A DNA stretch of 64,000 nucleotides from Agapetus fuscipes (GCA_951799405.1 OX637343.1:13494524-13558523), one strand, 5' to 3'; shown: positions 1-26,943, counted from the first letter of the stretch. Notes: generated by a model from the letters alone, not told the origin. Made by a program: numbers and translations.

Positions 1-81
1 GAAATGTGTAAGTACTTATTTTCAAACTCTGTGATTTTGGTGTTTTTTCAATAAAAAAATAATTCATGGTTTTTTTTTCAG

Positions 82-1253
82 ACAAAAATGTCATGTGTAA
101 CTACACTGGTCTTGCTTGCTTACATGAGATGGGTGAGACATTTTTATCCTTATTTTAATTATTAGTTTTCAGGTTCAATAGAAATTTAAAAAAAAAGATT
201 CTGCATTTATGTACCGTTTATTATCACATGAAAGCATCATTATTTGATTAAACAGTTTGAAATAAAAAAAATACTGAGCAGATGAAGCCGTGTAATAATT
301 AATTTCGAGGACAAGTAATTATCCTTCTGTTATCTTTTTGTGGGTCCTACTCTGTCTATCCTTCTTTTATCTTTTGATACTTCATTAATAAATAATTATA
401 TTGCTGCGTAAATTGTTTTCCATTTTCAAAAAAAATACCATCTTCCCATTTAAAATATCATCTTAAACTCAATTTAAAACCATTACTTAAAAACATTTCC
501 TTGACTTATAGGTTGGTATGAGGCTGACCACCCATACTGTAAAAAATGGTTCACTTTGCCAATGTCACCCCTGTTTCAGGGAATGTCGGCAAGAGTTGCA
601 GGGCTTATGTTCATTTGAAGTTTGGATTTTATTTGTAAGTACATAATCAGCATTTGTAAGCGCGAACTACACGTGTTTGTTTGTGGGCATACATCTGAGA
701 GCTTTGAATGAATATATCCTTGCAACTTAGATTATAGATTATAGATAGACTTTATTTCCTATCTTTTGTAAACAGCTGAAGAAAAACGAAAAATGACCGT
801 TGAACAAATAAGCAAACAATGTGATCACTGTCTGCCATCTTGCAATGAAATTGAGCTGACTCGCATCTTCTACGAGGAAGTAGAGTAAGTGAAGTTAACA
901 TATTTAACGATAGACGTTTCTTGTTTCATTATTCATAATATTTTATCGTAACTGTTTTCAGGGAAGACGACGAAAGAGTAACAATTCGAATGGCAAGTCT
1001 TCCAAACATTCAGTACAGAAGAAATGTGGTGAGGACAACTATGGACCTCGTTGGTAAGAAGATCGAATGGACTTATTTAGTACCTAATTCAAAAAGAAGG
1101 TATAAAGAGCTACATCAAAATATAAGAAACGACATTTTTATTGTATTTTTAGTGTCTGTTGGAGGCTTAGCTGGATTATTTTTTGGAGCATCTCTACTGA
1201 GCATGGTTGAAGCTGTGTATTTTATATTTTTGAGAAAAGGAGCAACACGATAA
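82..1253 (+). CDS. pickpocket-like DEG/ENaC sodium channel, 3' end of gene
   Basis: C-terminal part of an amiloride-sensitive (DEG/ENaC, pickpocket) cation channel subunit of the plasma membrane. Three exons are visible: 82-132, 776-884 and 962-1253 (stop TAA 1251-1253). The intron phases (1, then 2) agree across both junctions, with GT donors and AG acceptors. The second exon encodes the cysteine-rich extracellular stretch with CDHCLPSCNE, close to the conserved CLPSC motif before TM2. The last exon encodes the second membrane segment with GLFFGASLLSMVE, which matches the GLFxGxSxLSxxE pore signature of the family, then a short cytoplasmic tail. The N-terminal half, TM1 and most of the extracellular domain lie left of the window. 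The intron 133-775 contains a copy of the dispersed 240-bp repeat. The family is clear; the individual ppk paralogue cannot be named from this fragment. Confidence 0.9.
499..750 (+). repeat. dispersed 240-bp repeat, copy 1 (in pickpocket intron)
   Basis: Begins TTCCTTGACTTATAGGTTGG and ends in GCAACTTAGATTATAG with a short AGATTATAG-like tail. It has a central CCCTGTTTCAGGG self-complementary stretch and a GGGCTTATGTTCATTTGA block shared by all copies. No open frame is present and no convincing tRNA A/B boxes were found, so it is left unclassified; the simple-repeat tail suggests a SINE-like element that moves by retroposition. Confidence 0.85.
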
Positions 1254-1644
1254 TACAATAAGAATGCACCATTTTTTATTGACACATTTTATTATTTTAC
1301 CTGCGGGAACTTCGGTTAACTGAATTGAATCAAAAAGGTTAAAAATATTTAACCTTTTTTATTTAAAACTACAAGAAAGGCTTGCGTTTCCGAAAATTGT
1401 TTTATTGATTAAAAAACAAGACAATGTAGAAAATGCAAAATTGTTCCCTTTGAACACTCAAATACGAGCACATAATACGGCACACCCATGTATTACTTTT
1501 TGTTTAATCAATAATGGAACTTGGCAACAAAAATTGCGTTTCAACTTTCGATAGTCATTGAAGGGGGAAAAATCATCACGATGGCTGGGATCGTGTGCGT
1601 CGTAGATATTTGACAAATAAAGAAGATAAAGTGACCAAAATAAC
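1254..1644. other. intergenic interval between pickpocket gene and TRPV gene
   Basis: About 390 bp separate the pickpocket stop codon from the TRPV start codon. The interval must hold the 3' end of the first gene and the promoter and 5' UTR of the second. No canonical AATAAA or TATA box could be assigned with confidence. The two channel genes lie in the same orientation. Confidence 0.5.
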
Positions 1645-17565
<15,921 letters not shown>

Positions 17566-17705
17566 AGAGGAAAGCTTACGTTTAATGCATTCTTTGTTGC
17601 TACTAAAATATATTATGCTTAGGGCATTCACAATTCTCATTTTGTTATTGTAAAATTTATTGTACATTAAGAAACTTCTTAATCCAATCTACAACTAATA
17701 ATTAA

Positions 17706-17711
17706 AATAAA
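17706..17711 (+). promoter_or_regulatory. probable polyadenylation signal of the TRPV gene
   Basis: AATAAA 141 bp after the TRPV stop codon, in an A-rich 3' region. Confidence 0.5.
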
Positions 17712-18721
17712 TTTAAAAATCAAATCTCCCAATTATATAATTTGATGATGCCAACAAACTTGCATTATTTTAGATTATCATAAACATACCACGTAGAGGA
17801 GTATAAGTACACCTACCATCATACATTTATAAAAAATAGCGTTTGTAGTACGATTCTTTTAAAAACATTTTGGTTTTCCAGTATTTTTTCCTATTTAAAT
17901 TTTACATTTGAAGAATCACTTACAATCTGCATAAAGTAGATGGGAAGACAGTTGCAAGGAGCTCGCACAGTTGGAGCCACTGAAGATGAGAAGCCAAGGC
18001 TCAATTTTAATTTAGTGTCATCAAAGAAATAATGTGGATCGTATTTTAGGTAAACTATAAGATATTCTTATTCTTTAAAAAAGATCTAAAGATATTAGTG
18101 GGACATGTGATGTAATCTTTGATTGCTATGTCCCAAAATCATAGTTCACTACCCCAACACCATATGCAGTTCCTAAGCAATAGGAAACATATCTTATATG
18201 TGTTATTATGGAGTGAACCTATGTTCGCAAAGCACATTTTTACAGCCAATAAGCTTGACCTTATTTTTCCCATCGGTGTTCACGTGAACCGGTCTACCTC
18301 CATCTTCAGAAAGGGACTGAGGACACTGCTTTTTTGTTGAAACCATGGCGCCCTTGAGATGGTCCTGGACTATTAAATAGTGCCACAGGAAATAAATCAT
18401 CCCTCATCAATCAATCAATCATCTTGTTGACAATACTAGCGCCCTCCAAAGAGGGACAGTAGGGCAATCAAACAAAACTGACAGTGTGCACACGTTGTAT
18501 CATATCAACCGACGATCTTGACTTATAAATAATTATAATCTTAATACAATGCAGTACTTAGATGTTAGAATTTAATTATTATTAGAAGCAATGGAAAAAT
18601 ATATCAGACAGTACTTTTAGGGAGGTGAGAGACACATAGAGAGATACATACATTTTTACAGATCTTAAAAATAACTACAAGAAGATTATAAATAAATTAA
18701 ATTTACCAATAAAAACAGAGC
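17712..18721. other. intergenic, TRPV 3' end to DCTN3 3' end
   Basis: The two genes converge here. The sequence is AT-rich with no recognisable coding segment. A short stretch at 18225-18345 (containing CACGTGAACCGGTC) looks like an old element fragment but could not be classified. Confidence 0.4.
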
Positions 18722-18975
18722 TATACTGCCCTGCTAAGAAAGAAGGCAGTAACTGATTTTTTTTCGATATTAAGTTATTTATGTATTTCCATATTTTAAA
18801 CGACCCTGAATCCAATAAGCTCGGTAAAAAAGCAGGATCTCCTATGGTTACTGAGATATAAGCGCACAGACTAGCAGTAAGTGTACTTAAAATCATACAA
18901 TTCCTAAGTTTGAAGTCGATTATCTCAGAACAAACATTTTGCAGATACTGCCTTTTTGGTAAGCAGGGCAGTATA
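18722..18975. mobile_element. MITE with ~33-bp terminal inverted repeats, TA-flanked
   Basis: Left end TATACTGCCCTGCT...AAGGCAGTA and right end TACTGCC...AGCAGGGCAGTATA form inverted repeats of about 33 bp. The element is flanked by TA, as for Tc1/mariner-type MITEs. Confidence 0.75.
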
Positions 18976-19062
18976 AAAATATGCGCACGTATTTAATTTT
19001 GTGCTATGTACAAAAAATAGGGTAGAAGTATTTGTTGCCTCCGAAAGGAAATATATTACAAA

Positions 19063-19280
19063 GGGTAGTTCACTTTGCCAATGTCACCCCTGTTTCAGGG
19101 AAGGTCGGCAAGAGTTGCAGGGCTTATGTTCATTTGAGATTGGGTTTTTATATTGTAGGTCCACATGCAGCATGTGTGAGTGCAAAATTATGCATGTCTG
19201 CTTGTGGGAATGCATTTAATATGAATCTCAAATGATACATATCTTTGCGACTTAGATTTAGATTTAAATTTAGATTTAGT
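19063..19280 (+). repeat. dispersed 240-bp repeat, copy 4 (head missing)
   Basis: Starts within TTCACTTTGCCAATGTCACC and ends in GACTTAGATTTAGATTTAAA with a TTTAGA-type tail. Confidence 0.85.
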
Positions 19281-19374
19281 TCCTCCAGGAAAACGATGCA
19301 TACTTCTAATGTGAAACCAAACCATAGAATTTTAATTTATAAAAGCGCAGCATGGAATTAGAATTATCATTTAT

Positions 19375-19645
19375 TTAAATTTATAAATTTTGGATGAATT
19401 CAAACAAAACACTGGTTATTTTCACTATAAAATTGATTTAAAAAGTTTAAAATCTTTAAACAAATTACTAACGTTTTCAAACTAGAAGGTCATCAAGGTC
19501 ATCAAGTAGGTCATGGTACCTGATGATGACCTACTAGGTTGAAAACGTTAGTAATTTATTTAAAGATTTTAAACTTTTAAAATAAATTTTATATGAAAAT
19601 AAACAGTGTTTTGTTTGAATTCATCCAAAAATTATAAAATTAAGC
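19375..19645. repeat. long inverted repeat (~105-bp arms) with hammerhead-like centre
   Basis: The left arm (about 19378-19484, including GAATTCAAACAAAACACTG and ACTAACGTTTTCAA) is mirrored by 19541-19640 (TTGAAAACGTTAGT, CAGTGTTTTGTTTGAATTC). The spacer holds CTGATGATGACCTACTAGG. The shape fits a Penelope-type inverted terminal structure or a fold-back element. Confidence 0.75.
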
Positions 19646-19871
19646 AATATGAATTTTCACAGTGTTAATACACAAACAATACAAAATAGAATTATCATTG
19701 TTAGCAGATATTTCTGGAAAAGGAATTGGATATTTTAACAAATCAGATTTTGTGACAAAGTGCTATTATTCAGATAATGTTGTAGCACATCCGGCTAAAT
19801 CATTACATACAATTTAAATGACATAACAATAATTACTAGACACATAGATTTTAAAAATATTCACTCTTTTC

Positions 19872-20340
19872 TTGTATTTATTATTCTGTCTTTTAAAAGT
19901 GAGAAGATGTAAAGTGTGGAGTTTGACGCAGAAACAAGATAAAACTCTCCAAGTATTTGAGAACAAAATTCTTCGTCGCATCCTCGGACCTGTGCCTGAC
20001 GGCGACAGATGGTACATCAGTCCCAACGCGAAACTGAGGTCCACATTTCAGCACACAAACACAGTGTCAGTAATGACATCAAGAAAACTTCAGTGGGCCG
20101 GATATGTGGTACGTGCAGAAGAATCCAGGATAATCAAAAATGTCTGATGATGCCCCCTCCGGTATCAGGTCACTCGGACGTCCCAGAACATGGTGGGCAG
20201 ACAATGTGGAGGCTGACACCGAAGTTCTGGGAGTCAGCTATAAGGGAACTATGGAGGGAAGCGGCATAAGACACAGAATCCTGGGAATTATTTTTCGGGA
20301 GGCCAGAGGATTAAATAACTGTCTATTGAACCTCAAATAA
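19872..20340 (+). pseudogene. LINE RT C-terminal fragment
   Basis: Reads LQVFENKILRRILGPV, LQWAGYVVRAEESR and, after frameshifts, GRPRTWWADNVEAD and REARGLNNC. This is the C-terminal end of a third LINE family (WAGHV...GRP...W signature). At least two frameshifts are present, so it is not coding. It lies just beyond the 3' end of DCTN3. Confidence 0.7.
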
Positions 20341-20444
20341 GAATTATAATTTTTGTAGTTATTATTCTGTGTTGTTAAATAATATATCAAAGAATTAAAT
20401 ATTATTTGTCTATAATAAAGATATGTAATAAAATAGAATGATGT

Positions 20445-23400
20445 TCATTTGGCTTTTGATTTTTCTAATGCGTCTATTTTTTTACTAATGTTGGCAAGGT
20501 TCTCCATGACGGACATGGAAACTTGGTTATAAGTTTCCATGGCTTGCTCGATGCACTTCTCCACCTGGAAACAAGAAAATAAAACAATATCATCAACAAA
20601 TCATATCCTAATACGACTTTACTAAGACAAACATCACATGAGAGCTTTGTCTTAGTTATAAACTGAAACAAAAAGTTGACACTGCAGTTTCCAAATAACT
20701 ACAGTCACAATATGCATCTACAAGTTGCAGACCAGTGTAAGTTGTAGCTGCGCTGCAATTCTTTTATAGGCCGCAAGAGTACGATCTACGAATTTGTGTG
20801 TGTTGGGCCTTATTTTTAAGTAATATACAATTGATATTATATATATATATATTAGGATGATTTATTTGGTGCGCGCTGTTTTTTGTGTGAATCACACCTC
20901 AAGAGCCCTCTGCGAGCTTGGTCGTCGCTGTAGAAAGTGCCAATTCTCAAGCAAGACCCAGTTGTTGTAAGGTTGGATGGACCTTTCAGTGACAGGTCTT
21001 TGGTAAAGGTTTATGAATTTTTCAACTCAGCGAAGAGCACATTCGAAATATAAATGGTATATTTTTGTGCTCCGCCGGGATCCGAATCCACAACCTTCCA
21101 ATTACGAGTCCGAAGTGTTGCCACTGGACTACGGACCGGTCCAAGTGATAGCAGCAACCCAGGATTTTTTTCCAAAATGAGATAAACTTATGGAAATAAA
21201 GAAATAATTTTATTATTGATGAGATTTCTGAAAATAGGAGAATGCATTTTGTAAAACATCTACAACAGAATCTTTTGCGGCATACATTACTTGGCAGTTT
21301 GAGGTGAGCTTTGAAAGTTTAGAAAGCTTTGAGCACATGTAACGTTTTTTTAGCGTACAAGCAGAAAACCATAACATCTCTTATGTACCTATATAAAACT
21401 ATGACCAAGATTACTTCAAAACAAATTCAATTTATAAACTTTTATCCATGAAACAAAGCTGGACAAATTTCATACTTTGTAGGCTTGTTTTTAACAATGA
21501 GGTCCGCACATTAATGGTCTATGCCAATTAATGTGCGGACAAAAAAGGAACCTAGAGAGATGTTTCCCGGAATTTGCTGCTGTGGTCTGTGGGAGCTGGA
21601 GCTTCCGGACGTTTCGCCCGTGTCTACGATAGGCTTCTTCATCAGCCGGCCGTGTAAGCCTAAAACTCCTATTGAAAAAATTAACCTTGGCTCATCTTTT
21701 AGTGACCTCACATGGCCGAGTAGGGAAAATGCAAACAAATATTTTGTTATTGGTAGCTAGGGGCAGTTGTCCCATTCAAGTCTAAAGCTCATTCAAATGA
21801 GCTATTTTGGATGTTTACAGAGAACAAAAATCAAAATTGAAATTTACGCTGAGCAGACGCGTACATAGGGTATAGGCAAATATATTTCAGAATAAATATT
21901 TTCTCCCATTCCTTTACAATAACTCATTTGAAATTGACTGAAGTGCTAACAATGGCTCCAATCAATCTTAAACTTTGAATTCTAAATCTGAACATCAAGC
22001 TTGAATGGTTTTTTATCATGTATTGCGTACCTATTAGACAAAATGTGCCTGTATGGGATGCACACCACTGACACTGAGTCCATTACCTGATCACAGTGTT
22101 CCTTATTTTCGCTGTTGGCTGCCTTCATCTTGTCTAGAGTCCTGGTGAGCGCTGCGATGTTGGAAAGTGGCTCGGAGTCCAGGACGGAGGACTTCTGTTT
22201 GATCAGCTCCATGGAATCACAGTGGTTCTGGATGTATGGGGCGTTGGTCAGCACATAGTCACTCTTTAACTTGGCATCATTTACCTTGAACATTGTAAAA
22301 GAAAATATGTTAAGACACTATTCTAAACGTTATAAGCGATCAGGGGCGGCGCTAGGGTAGCGCGTGGTTGGGCGACCGCCCAGGGCGCCAGCTGTAATTG
22401 CGGCGACCCTTTTAATCTTTTTTGTATGGATTTGAATGGTGGATAGGGGGAGCCTTAGAAATCTCGCCCAGGACGTTGGTAGTGCTAAAACCGTTACTGT
22501 TAGCGATGTTAACAACCTAAGACACTGGAGAGTTGCATTCTGAGATCTGTTACCGTGGTCTATCAGAGCTGGAGCTGCCAGATGTTTCACAATATAGGCA
22601 AAATATCCAGAAGATCCAATATCCCACAACAGATCCTGGAAAGAAACTCTCTAATGTCAACCGCAGGAAGTGAGAGCCTTAAACTTATTAAACAACCTTT
22701 TTTGTAAACATGGGAGCACTTTTGCTGTGTAACTGTGGAGCCCTTCAAAATATGGATCACTTGTGCGCCTGCCCTGCCTGCCCTACAATCTATGGCTTTG
22801 AGGATGTCCTGGCTGTAAAAGAACAAGGAGTAGCTATCACAGGACACTGGGTCAAAATTTTGAATGCTGACTTAAAGAACATGAACATTTACTTAAGCCT
22901 ATGAATTTTTAAGAGCACGAAGGGTGTCAGAAATAATCTCACCTTTTGTTGTTTACTTCAGACTCAAAATAAAAATAATGGCGCCGGTTTACTCAGCCTT
23001 CGCAAGAAATGAGAACCAGCCCCCTTGGAAGCTGGTAAAAAAAAGGATCTACAAGCTACATGCAACCCCTTCACATATCGCATGTTTAATCATAAAGAGA
23101 AATAACTCAAAAATTGGGAAAATCCAGATTTTGAAATAAAACACAAGAACAATGCGAGAAGAATAGGTAGAATGCGACAGCCGTTCAATTTGGACGAATA
23201 TGACCGAGATAAAGCATCGGTCGCCTTTTTCATCCCATACAAGTTGTACTGGTTGTCTGAACTTCAAACGTGATTTCCAACATTCTTATTTTTAGAGTTA
23301 TTGCTCTTTATGATTAAGTGTGCGATATAATGAGGTATAAAGTTACAGTATATGTGCAGCTTAGTTGCTTTTTTTCCTTTATTCAAAAAACGAATTCTCA

Positions 23401-23920
23401 TCCATGATATACTTAGATGTTTTTATGAATATCACCGTAATATGCAGTACCTACAGTTACAATGCGGTCCGCACGTGAATGGACAATGGCAAAATTGTGT
23501 CGTCACCCGGCTGGGTTGATAACGAAAAGATAAATAAACATTACGTGATTGGTTGCTAAGGACAGCAATTCTATACAAGACCTTGCCCTACACAAAATGT
23601 TTGCTTGCCAAGAAAAAAGTTCAAAATTAAAAAATGAGTCCATTTAAGCACAGCATTATAGGTATCGTTGCAGTGGCAGCGTGCTACTTGTATACACCTA
23701 CTTGGCTGGCGTACTGCGGATCCAAGTAACTGTTGAGTTCCTCCAGCCTCTTGTTGATCTCGCTGATCTTCTCCCGCCCAGAGGTGGCGCTGCTCAGCAC
23801 AGAGTCGGCAGACAGCAGCTGGTCCACCACGGAGTTCTCCAGGGGGTCATCTTCAGCCGAAAACCCCAGCTTGCTCTCCAACTGCTCAATCCTGTTCTCC
23901 AACACGGTAATGGCATCCAT
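20445..23920 (-). CDS. DCTN3: dynactin subunit 3 (p24)
   Basis: Smallest shoulder/sidearm subunit of dynactin, the cytoplasmic dynein activator. Three minus-strand exons: 23702-23920 (ATG at 23920), 22087-22284 and 20445-20564 (stop TGA 20445-20447). All are phase 0 with GT/AG borders, giving 178 residues against 186 in the human protein. Exon 1 encodes an N-terminal coiled coil (ITVLENRIEQLESKLG) and RLEELNSYLDPQYA, which matches the LIKYLDPEY block of p24. Exon 2 carries EPLSNIAALTRTLDKMKAAN and exon 3 a final helix METYNQVSMSVMENLANI. The whole protein is helical with no membrane segment. It stands head-to-head with archease, 770 bp apart. Intron 2 holds a SINE B; both introns hold LINE or fold-back debris. 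Confidence 0.87.
20855..21142 (-). mobile_element. tRNA-derived SINE B (reverse, near full length)
   Basis: The minus strand reads GGTCCGTAGTCCAGTGGCAA (A-box region), then GGATTCGGATCCCGG (B-box region), then AAGACCTGTCACTGAAAGG, CTTGCTTGAGAATTGG, GCGACGACCAAGCTC, AGGGCTCTTGAGGTGTGAT, and ends near ATAAATCATCCTAAT. This is the most complete copy of family B in the window. Confidence 0.88.
21530..21665 (-). repeat. Penelope-like fragment with hammerhead-like motif
   Basis: On the minus strand CTGATGA (21639-21645) is followed by GCC...GGGC, GAAA (21612-21615) and CGTCCGGAAGCTCC. A related flank (GGTCTATCAGAGCTGGAGCT) recurs at 22550-22590, showing that this is part of a repeat family. Confidence 0.55.
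22330..22900 (+). pseudogene. degenerate retroelement fragment in DCTN3 intron 1
   Basis: The 22480-22600 part resembles the flank of the element at 21530. The 22700-22860 part reads CNCGALQNMDHLCACPACPT then VKEQGVAITGHW, like the zinc-knuckle-type C-terminus found after some insect LINE reverse transcriptases (CDCG...MEHI...C). It lies outside the DCTN3 exons and is probably a relic. Confidence 0.45.
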
Positions 23921-24690
23921 CTAGAAAGATACCACAGAATTTCCATCAAAGTAAAAAACCAGAAGGGGGTTTTAATTAATGAGACAGTGGGAATTAATTT
24001 TATTAGATTGAATTACCGCTATCTAGTGTACAACAAAATAAATCCCGTAAATACAAATTTGTGGCTGACAATGACAGCTGTCACTTTGTGTAATGCAGTG
24101 GTGGTGGTACATTTGATTCCGCGCGGAATTTTCATTAATGTGGGCGGAAAAAAATATTGTGAAGAATCCATTCATCCATTCCTTAAATAAACGCTTTAAT
24201 ACAAGTTTTTCATGTCTTTTAAAATCTTAACACAAGTGCGGATCGTCATTTTCGTTAGATACAATAATCTTGTGGGAATGCATTTAATATGAATCTCAAA
24301 TGATACATATCCTTGCAGCTTAGATTTAGATTAGATTAAAAAAAAAACAAAATTATTTTGTAGGCTCCTTCCTTTTTTCATAATAATATTATATTTTTAA
24401 ATGAGATACATACCAAAACGATGCATACAAATAAAATAACATTGACGAATCATTCAAACCATTATTATTTGAAAACAAAAAATATTTTTTTACAAAGGAA
24501 ATTTATCCAATAAAAGATATTTTGTGATAGTTCTAGTCATTTTTCATGATAAAAAATAATTGGTAGGCTATTTAAAAAACAAATAAAATAAAATTTTGTC
24601 TATGATATAGGGGAAATTAACGTCTAACAACTTCCTTTTCCTTCATCCATCTCGTTCATTGCTGTCAAAAATTTTATCAAAGAACTTGAA
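23921..24690. promoter_or_regulatory. shared upstream interval of DCTN3 and archease
   Basis: 770 bp between two divergent start codons, so it must hold both promoters. It contains a tail fragment of the dispersed repeat at 24270-24335 and AT-rich sequence; no TATA box or known element was assigned. Confidence 0.5.
24270..24335 (+). repeat. dispersed 240-bp repeat, tail fragment
   Basis: Only the end is present: TTGTGGGAATGCATTTAATA through TCCTTGCAGCTTAGATTTAG plus an AGATTA tail. Confidence 0.8.
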
Positions 24691-25900
24691 ATGGCGACTG
24701 ATGAATACTTTTCTCCGGAAGAGTTGAGGGTTCCGCCAATTAAATACGAGTGTGAGTGTTGATGGCAATATAGCTTTTTTAACAGACATTTGGCTTCATT
24801 TATTTTACGGGGATTTTTGAGAATATTATTTTTGCCCGGTCGATGGTGGCCATTATCGCTGAGCAGTGCGCAGGCGCTTACCGGCATATGTATAGATATA
24901 GTAACACACAGGTGTTCACTGTGTGTATGTGTACGTGTTGTCATTGGAATGGGCGTATCGAATTTTTGGCGCGTAAATTCCAGCCTACCCTACACAGGAA
25001 ATGGGTGATGAAAATAATGCCATCCCTAGTTTAAAAATTCCCGGGGCTTATATTTTGCCACAAATTTATGGTTTTGGTCTCTGAATAACCTGAGATAAAA
25101 TTTCAATAAATATGCTAACACAAGTTGTTCACCAGAGGTATAATTGTGTGGATATTTTAATTAATTCCTCTTTTTTATTTTATTTCAGATCTTGATCACA
25201 CAGCAGACGTTCAGTAAGTACTTATATATTGCACCGTTTATTGGAGATATTGTTCTAAAATATTCCACTTTCTCCCTGCTTTCGTTAATTCATTAATAAA
25301 AAGTTTTGCAATATTAATACTGCCTAATATCTTGAGATTTTTCAGTACAATAAAAAAATCAAGACACGTACTCCTACTCGCCTTTAATAAATAAATAATA
25401 ATAGCTTCTCTAAGTGAGGCTTTTAATTTTTTATTACTAATTCTTGACTGTTCACTTTTAATTTCAATGATTTGCTTCCAACTTTTCATTGTACATTTGT
25501 ACGTTTCAGGCTACATTCCTGGGGAGATACCCTGACTGAAGCATTCGAGCAATGTGGGATGGCGATGTTTGGCTACATGACTGAAATGGACTACGTTGAA
25601 ATAAAGCAATGCCAAGAAATCGAAGTGGAAGCTGATGATATGCTAGGACTTCTCTACAGATTCCTCGACGAGCTGTTATTTTTATTTTCTGCCGAGCCTT
25701 TCCTGATTTGCAAAAAGATTCAAATTACAGAGTTCAACACAAGTGATTTTCGAATTCGATGCAAATGTTTTGGAGAGGAATTTACCCTTGGAAAGCACCC
25801 CCAAGGCAGCGAAGTCAAGGCGATCACTTATTCCGCAATGCAGATTGTAGAAAGGACAGAAACATCCCCCTATGAATTATTTGTGATAATTGATATATAA
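24691..25900 (+). CDS. archease (RtcB tRNA-ligase activator)
   Basis: Small cofactor that promotes guanylylation and turnover of the RtcB-type tRNA ligase in tRNA splicing and XBP1 mRNA ligation. Exons: 24691-24751, 25189-25213 and 25510-25900 (TAA 25898-25900); phases 1 and 2 agree, giving 158 residues (human protein about 167). Exon 2 is a 25-nt microexon that supplies the family signature YLDHTADVQ; exon 3 opens with LHSWGDTLTEAFEQC. Further landmarks are ADDMLGLLYRFLDELLFLFS, the conserved core helix and strand, KHPQGSEVKAITYSAMQI with the conserved His/Lys/Thr cluster, and the terminal FVIIDI that carries the conserved C-terminal acidic residue. No targeting peptide is visible. A poly(A) signal AATAAA lies at 25937-25942. 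Confidence 0.95.
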
Positions 25901-25936
25901 TTATTTAAGTTATTTTATATTTATTTTCTTCTAAGT

Positions 25937-25942
25937 AATAAA
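25937..25942 (+). promoter_or_regulatory. polyadenylation signal of archease
   Basis: AATAAA 37 bp after the archease stop codon. Confidence 0.75.
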
Positions 25943-26203
25943 ATATACATAAAATCGAAGATCCTTGTTTTGTAACATCCTGTCATTCATTACGCCATGT
26001 TTGTTTACAACGACCACTACGTTTATTGACATCGGAAAGGTTAGGATTTTCGCGGAAAAGCTCAATTCCTAGAAGAAGTCGGATATTGGTGTTGTGCCGG
26101 TGAATGGTGGTGGATAGGATTGTGTGTACGAAAAACAATAAAAATAAGTAAAATAACATTGAAATGATGACATTATTGAGTTTTCAATAAGGGTGGGTTG
26201 ATT

Positions 26204-26215
26204 TGCGCATGCGCA
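26204..26215. promoter_or_regulatory. NRF1/Ewg-type palindrome upstream of E2F
   Basis: TGCGCATGCGCA, a perfect 12-bp palindrome and a consensus NRF1 (erect wing) site, about 730 bp before the E2F start codon. Confidence 0.6.
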
Positions 26216-26220
26216 ATACG

Positions 26221-26228
26221 TTCGCGCC
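26221..26228. promoter_or_regulatory. E2F-like site upstream of E2F
   Basis: TTCGCGCC, which resembles the TTTSGCGC-type E2F consensus, five bases after the NRF1 palindrome. Possible autoregulation; the match is to a short degenerate motif. Confidence 0.4.
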
Positions 26229-26229
26229 A

Positions 26230-26608
26230 CCGCTACAACGACATCGGTGCCAGATGTTCAGAAAAGCTCGGCTTCAACGGTTGTTCGCGTGCGTACGTTT
26301 CTGCTTATATGTGCCGGATAATTGTATCAATACTTGTGAGATTTCTTTGAAATAAATGATCAGAAATCCTAGCAATGGACGAAGAAAATCACAGACTCGA
26401 GGAATAGACAGTTTTTCTGTTATTTATGGTTTTCCGTGGGCGTCCGGACAGCTGCAAGAGTATTGCATACATAACAAGCGGTGCCGCGGCGGACATTTTA
26501 TTTCGAGTTCTTGACGATGCCTTTTCTGCCCGCCTTTCGAAAAATCTTATGTTCCGTTTTGCCGTCTTCAAGCTTAATTTTCCCAACTTCGGACCGCCGC
26601 TACTAAAA
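26230..26608 (+). other. candidate non-coding first exon of E2F
   Basis: A more GC-rich stretch that ends at AAAA|GTAAGT (donor 26609-26610). The exon with the E2F start codon is preceded by TGCGTGCAG (acceptor ending at 26941). A leader intron of 333 bp is therefore possible. No long coding frame in this stretch connects in frame. Confidence 0.4.
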
Positions 26609-26787
26609 GTAAGTCATTTCTATTATATTTGTATGGAATTTAACTTATAAATTTAAATTTTGGCTCAATTCATTTTTGCACAAAAAATATTTTCACAATC
26701 TTCCGCCCTGCCTTTTCGTCAATTTCCAGGAGGCCCGAGGCTTCAGATTGCTTTTAAAATACTCTTATTACATTTGGATTGACGTTA

Positions 26788-26795
26788 TATCGATA
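26788..26795. promoter_or_regulatory. DRE (DREF-binding element) near E2F start
   Basis: TATCGATA, the exact 8-bp palindromic DNA-replication-related element bound by DREF, 149 bp before the E2F start codon. In Drosophila the E2F gene is among the DREF-regulated proliferation genes. Confidence 0.6.
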
Positions 26796-26943
26796 ATAAC
26801 GGTTAGTTTTTGGGTATATACACGTTTTTGCAAGGCGTTGCCAAAACGTGTGCGGGTTGTATTCCAACCTATATAAGTTGTCGAATTGGCCAACCGTCAT
26901 TGGGAGTCGCATGTTGTTATCGTTGTGTGTTGTGCGTGCAGGC

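Noticed and set aside
26426..26650. 74-codon frame upstream of E2F
   Set aside because: No family resemblance and it runs across a strong donor (26609). Better explained as a non-coding leader exon.
26848..26943. In-frame upstream Met for E2F
   Set aside because: The stretch contains no E2F-like sequence and an acceptor-like TGCGTGCAG stands just before Met 26944, so translation from 26944 is more likely.
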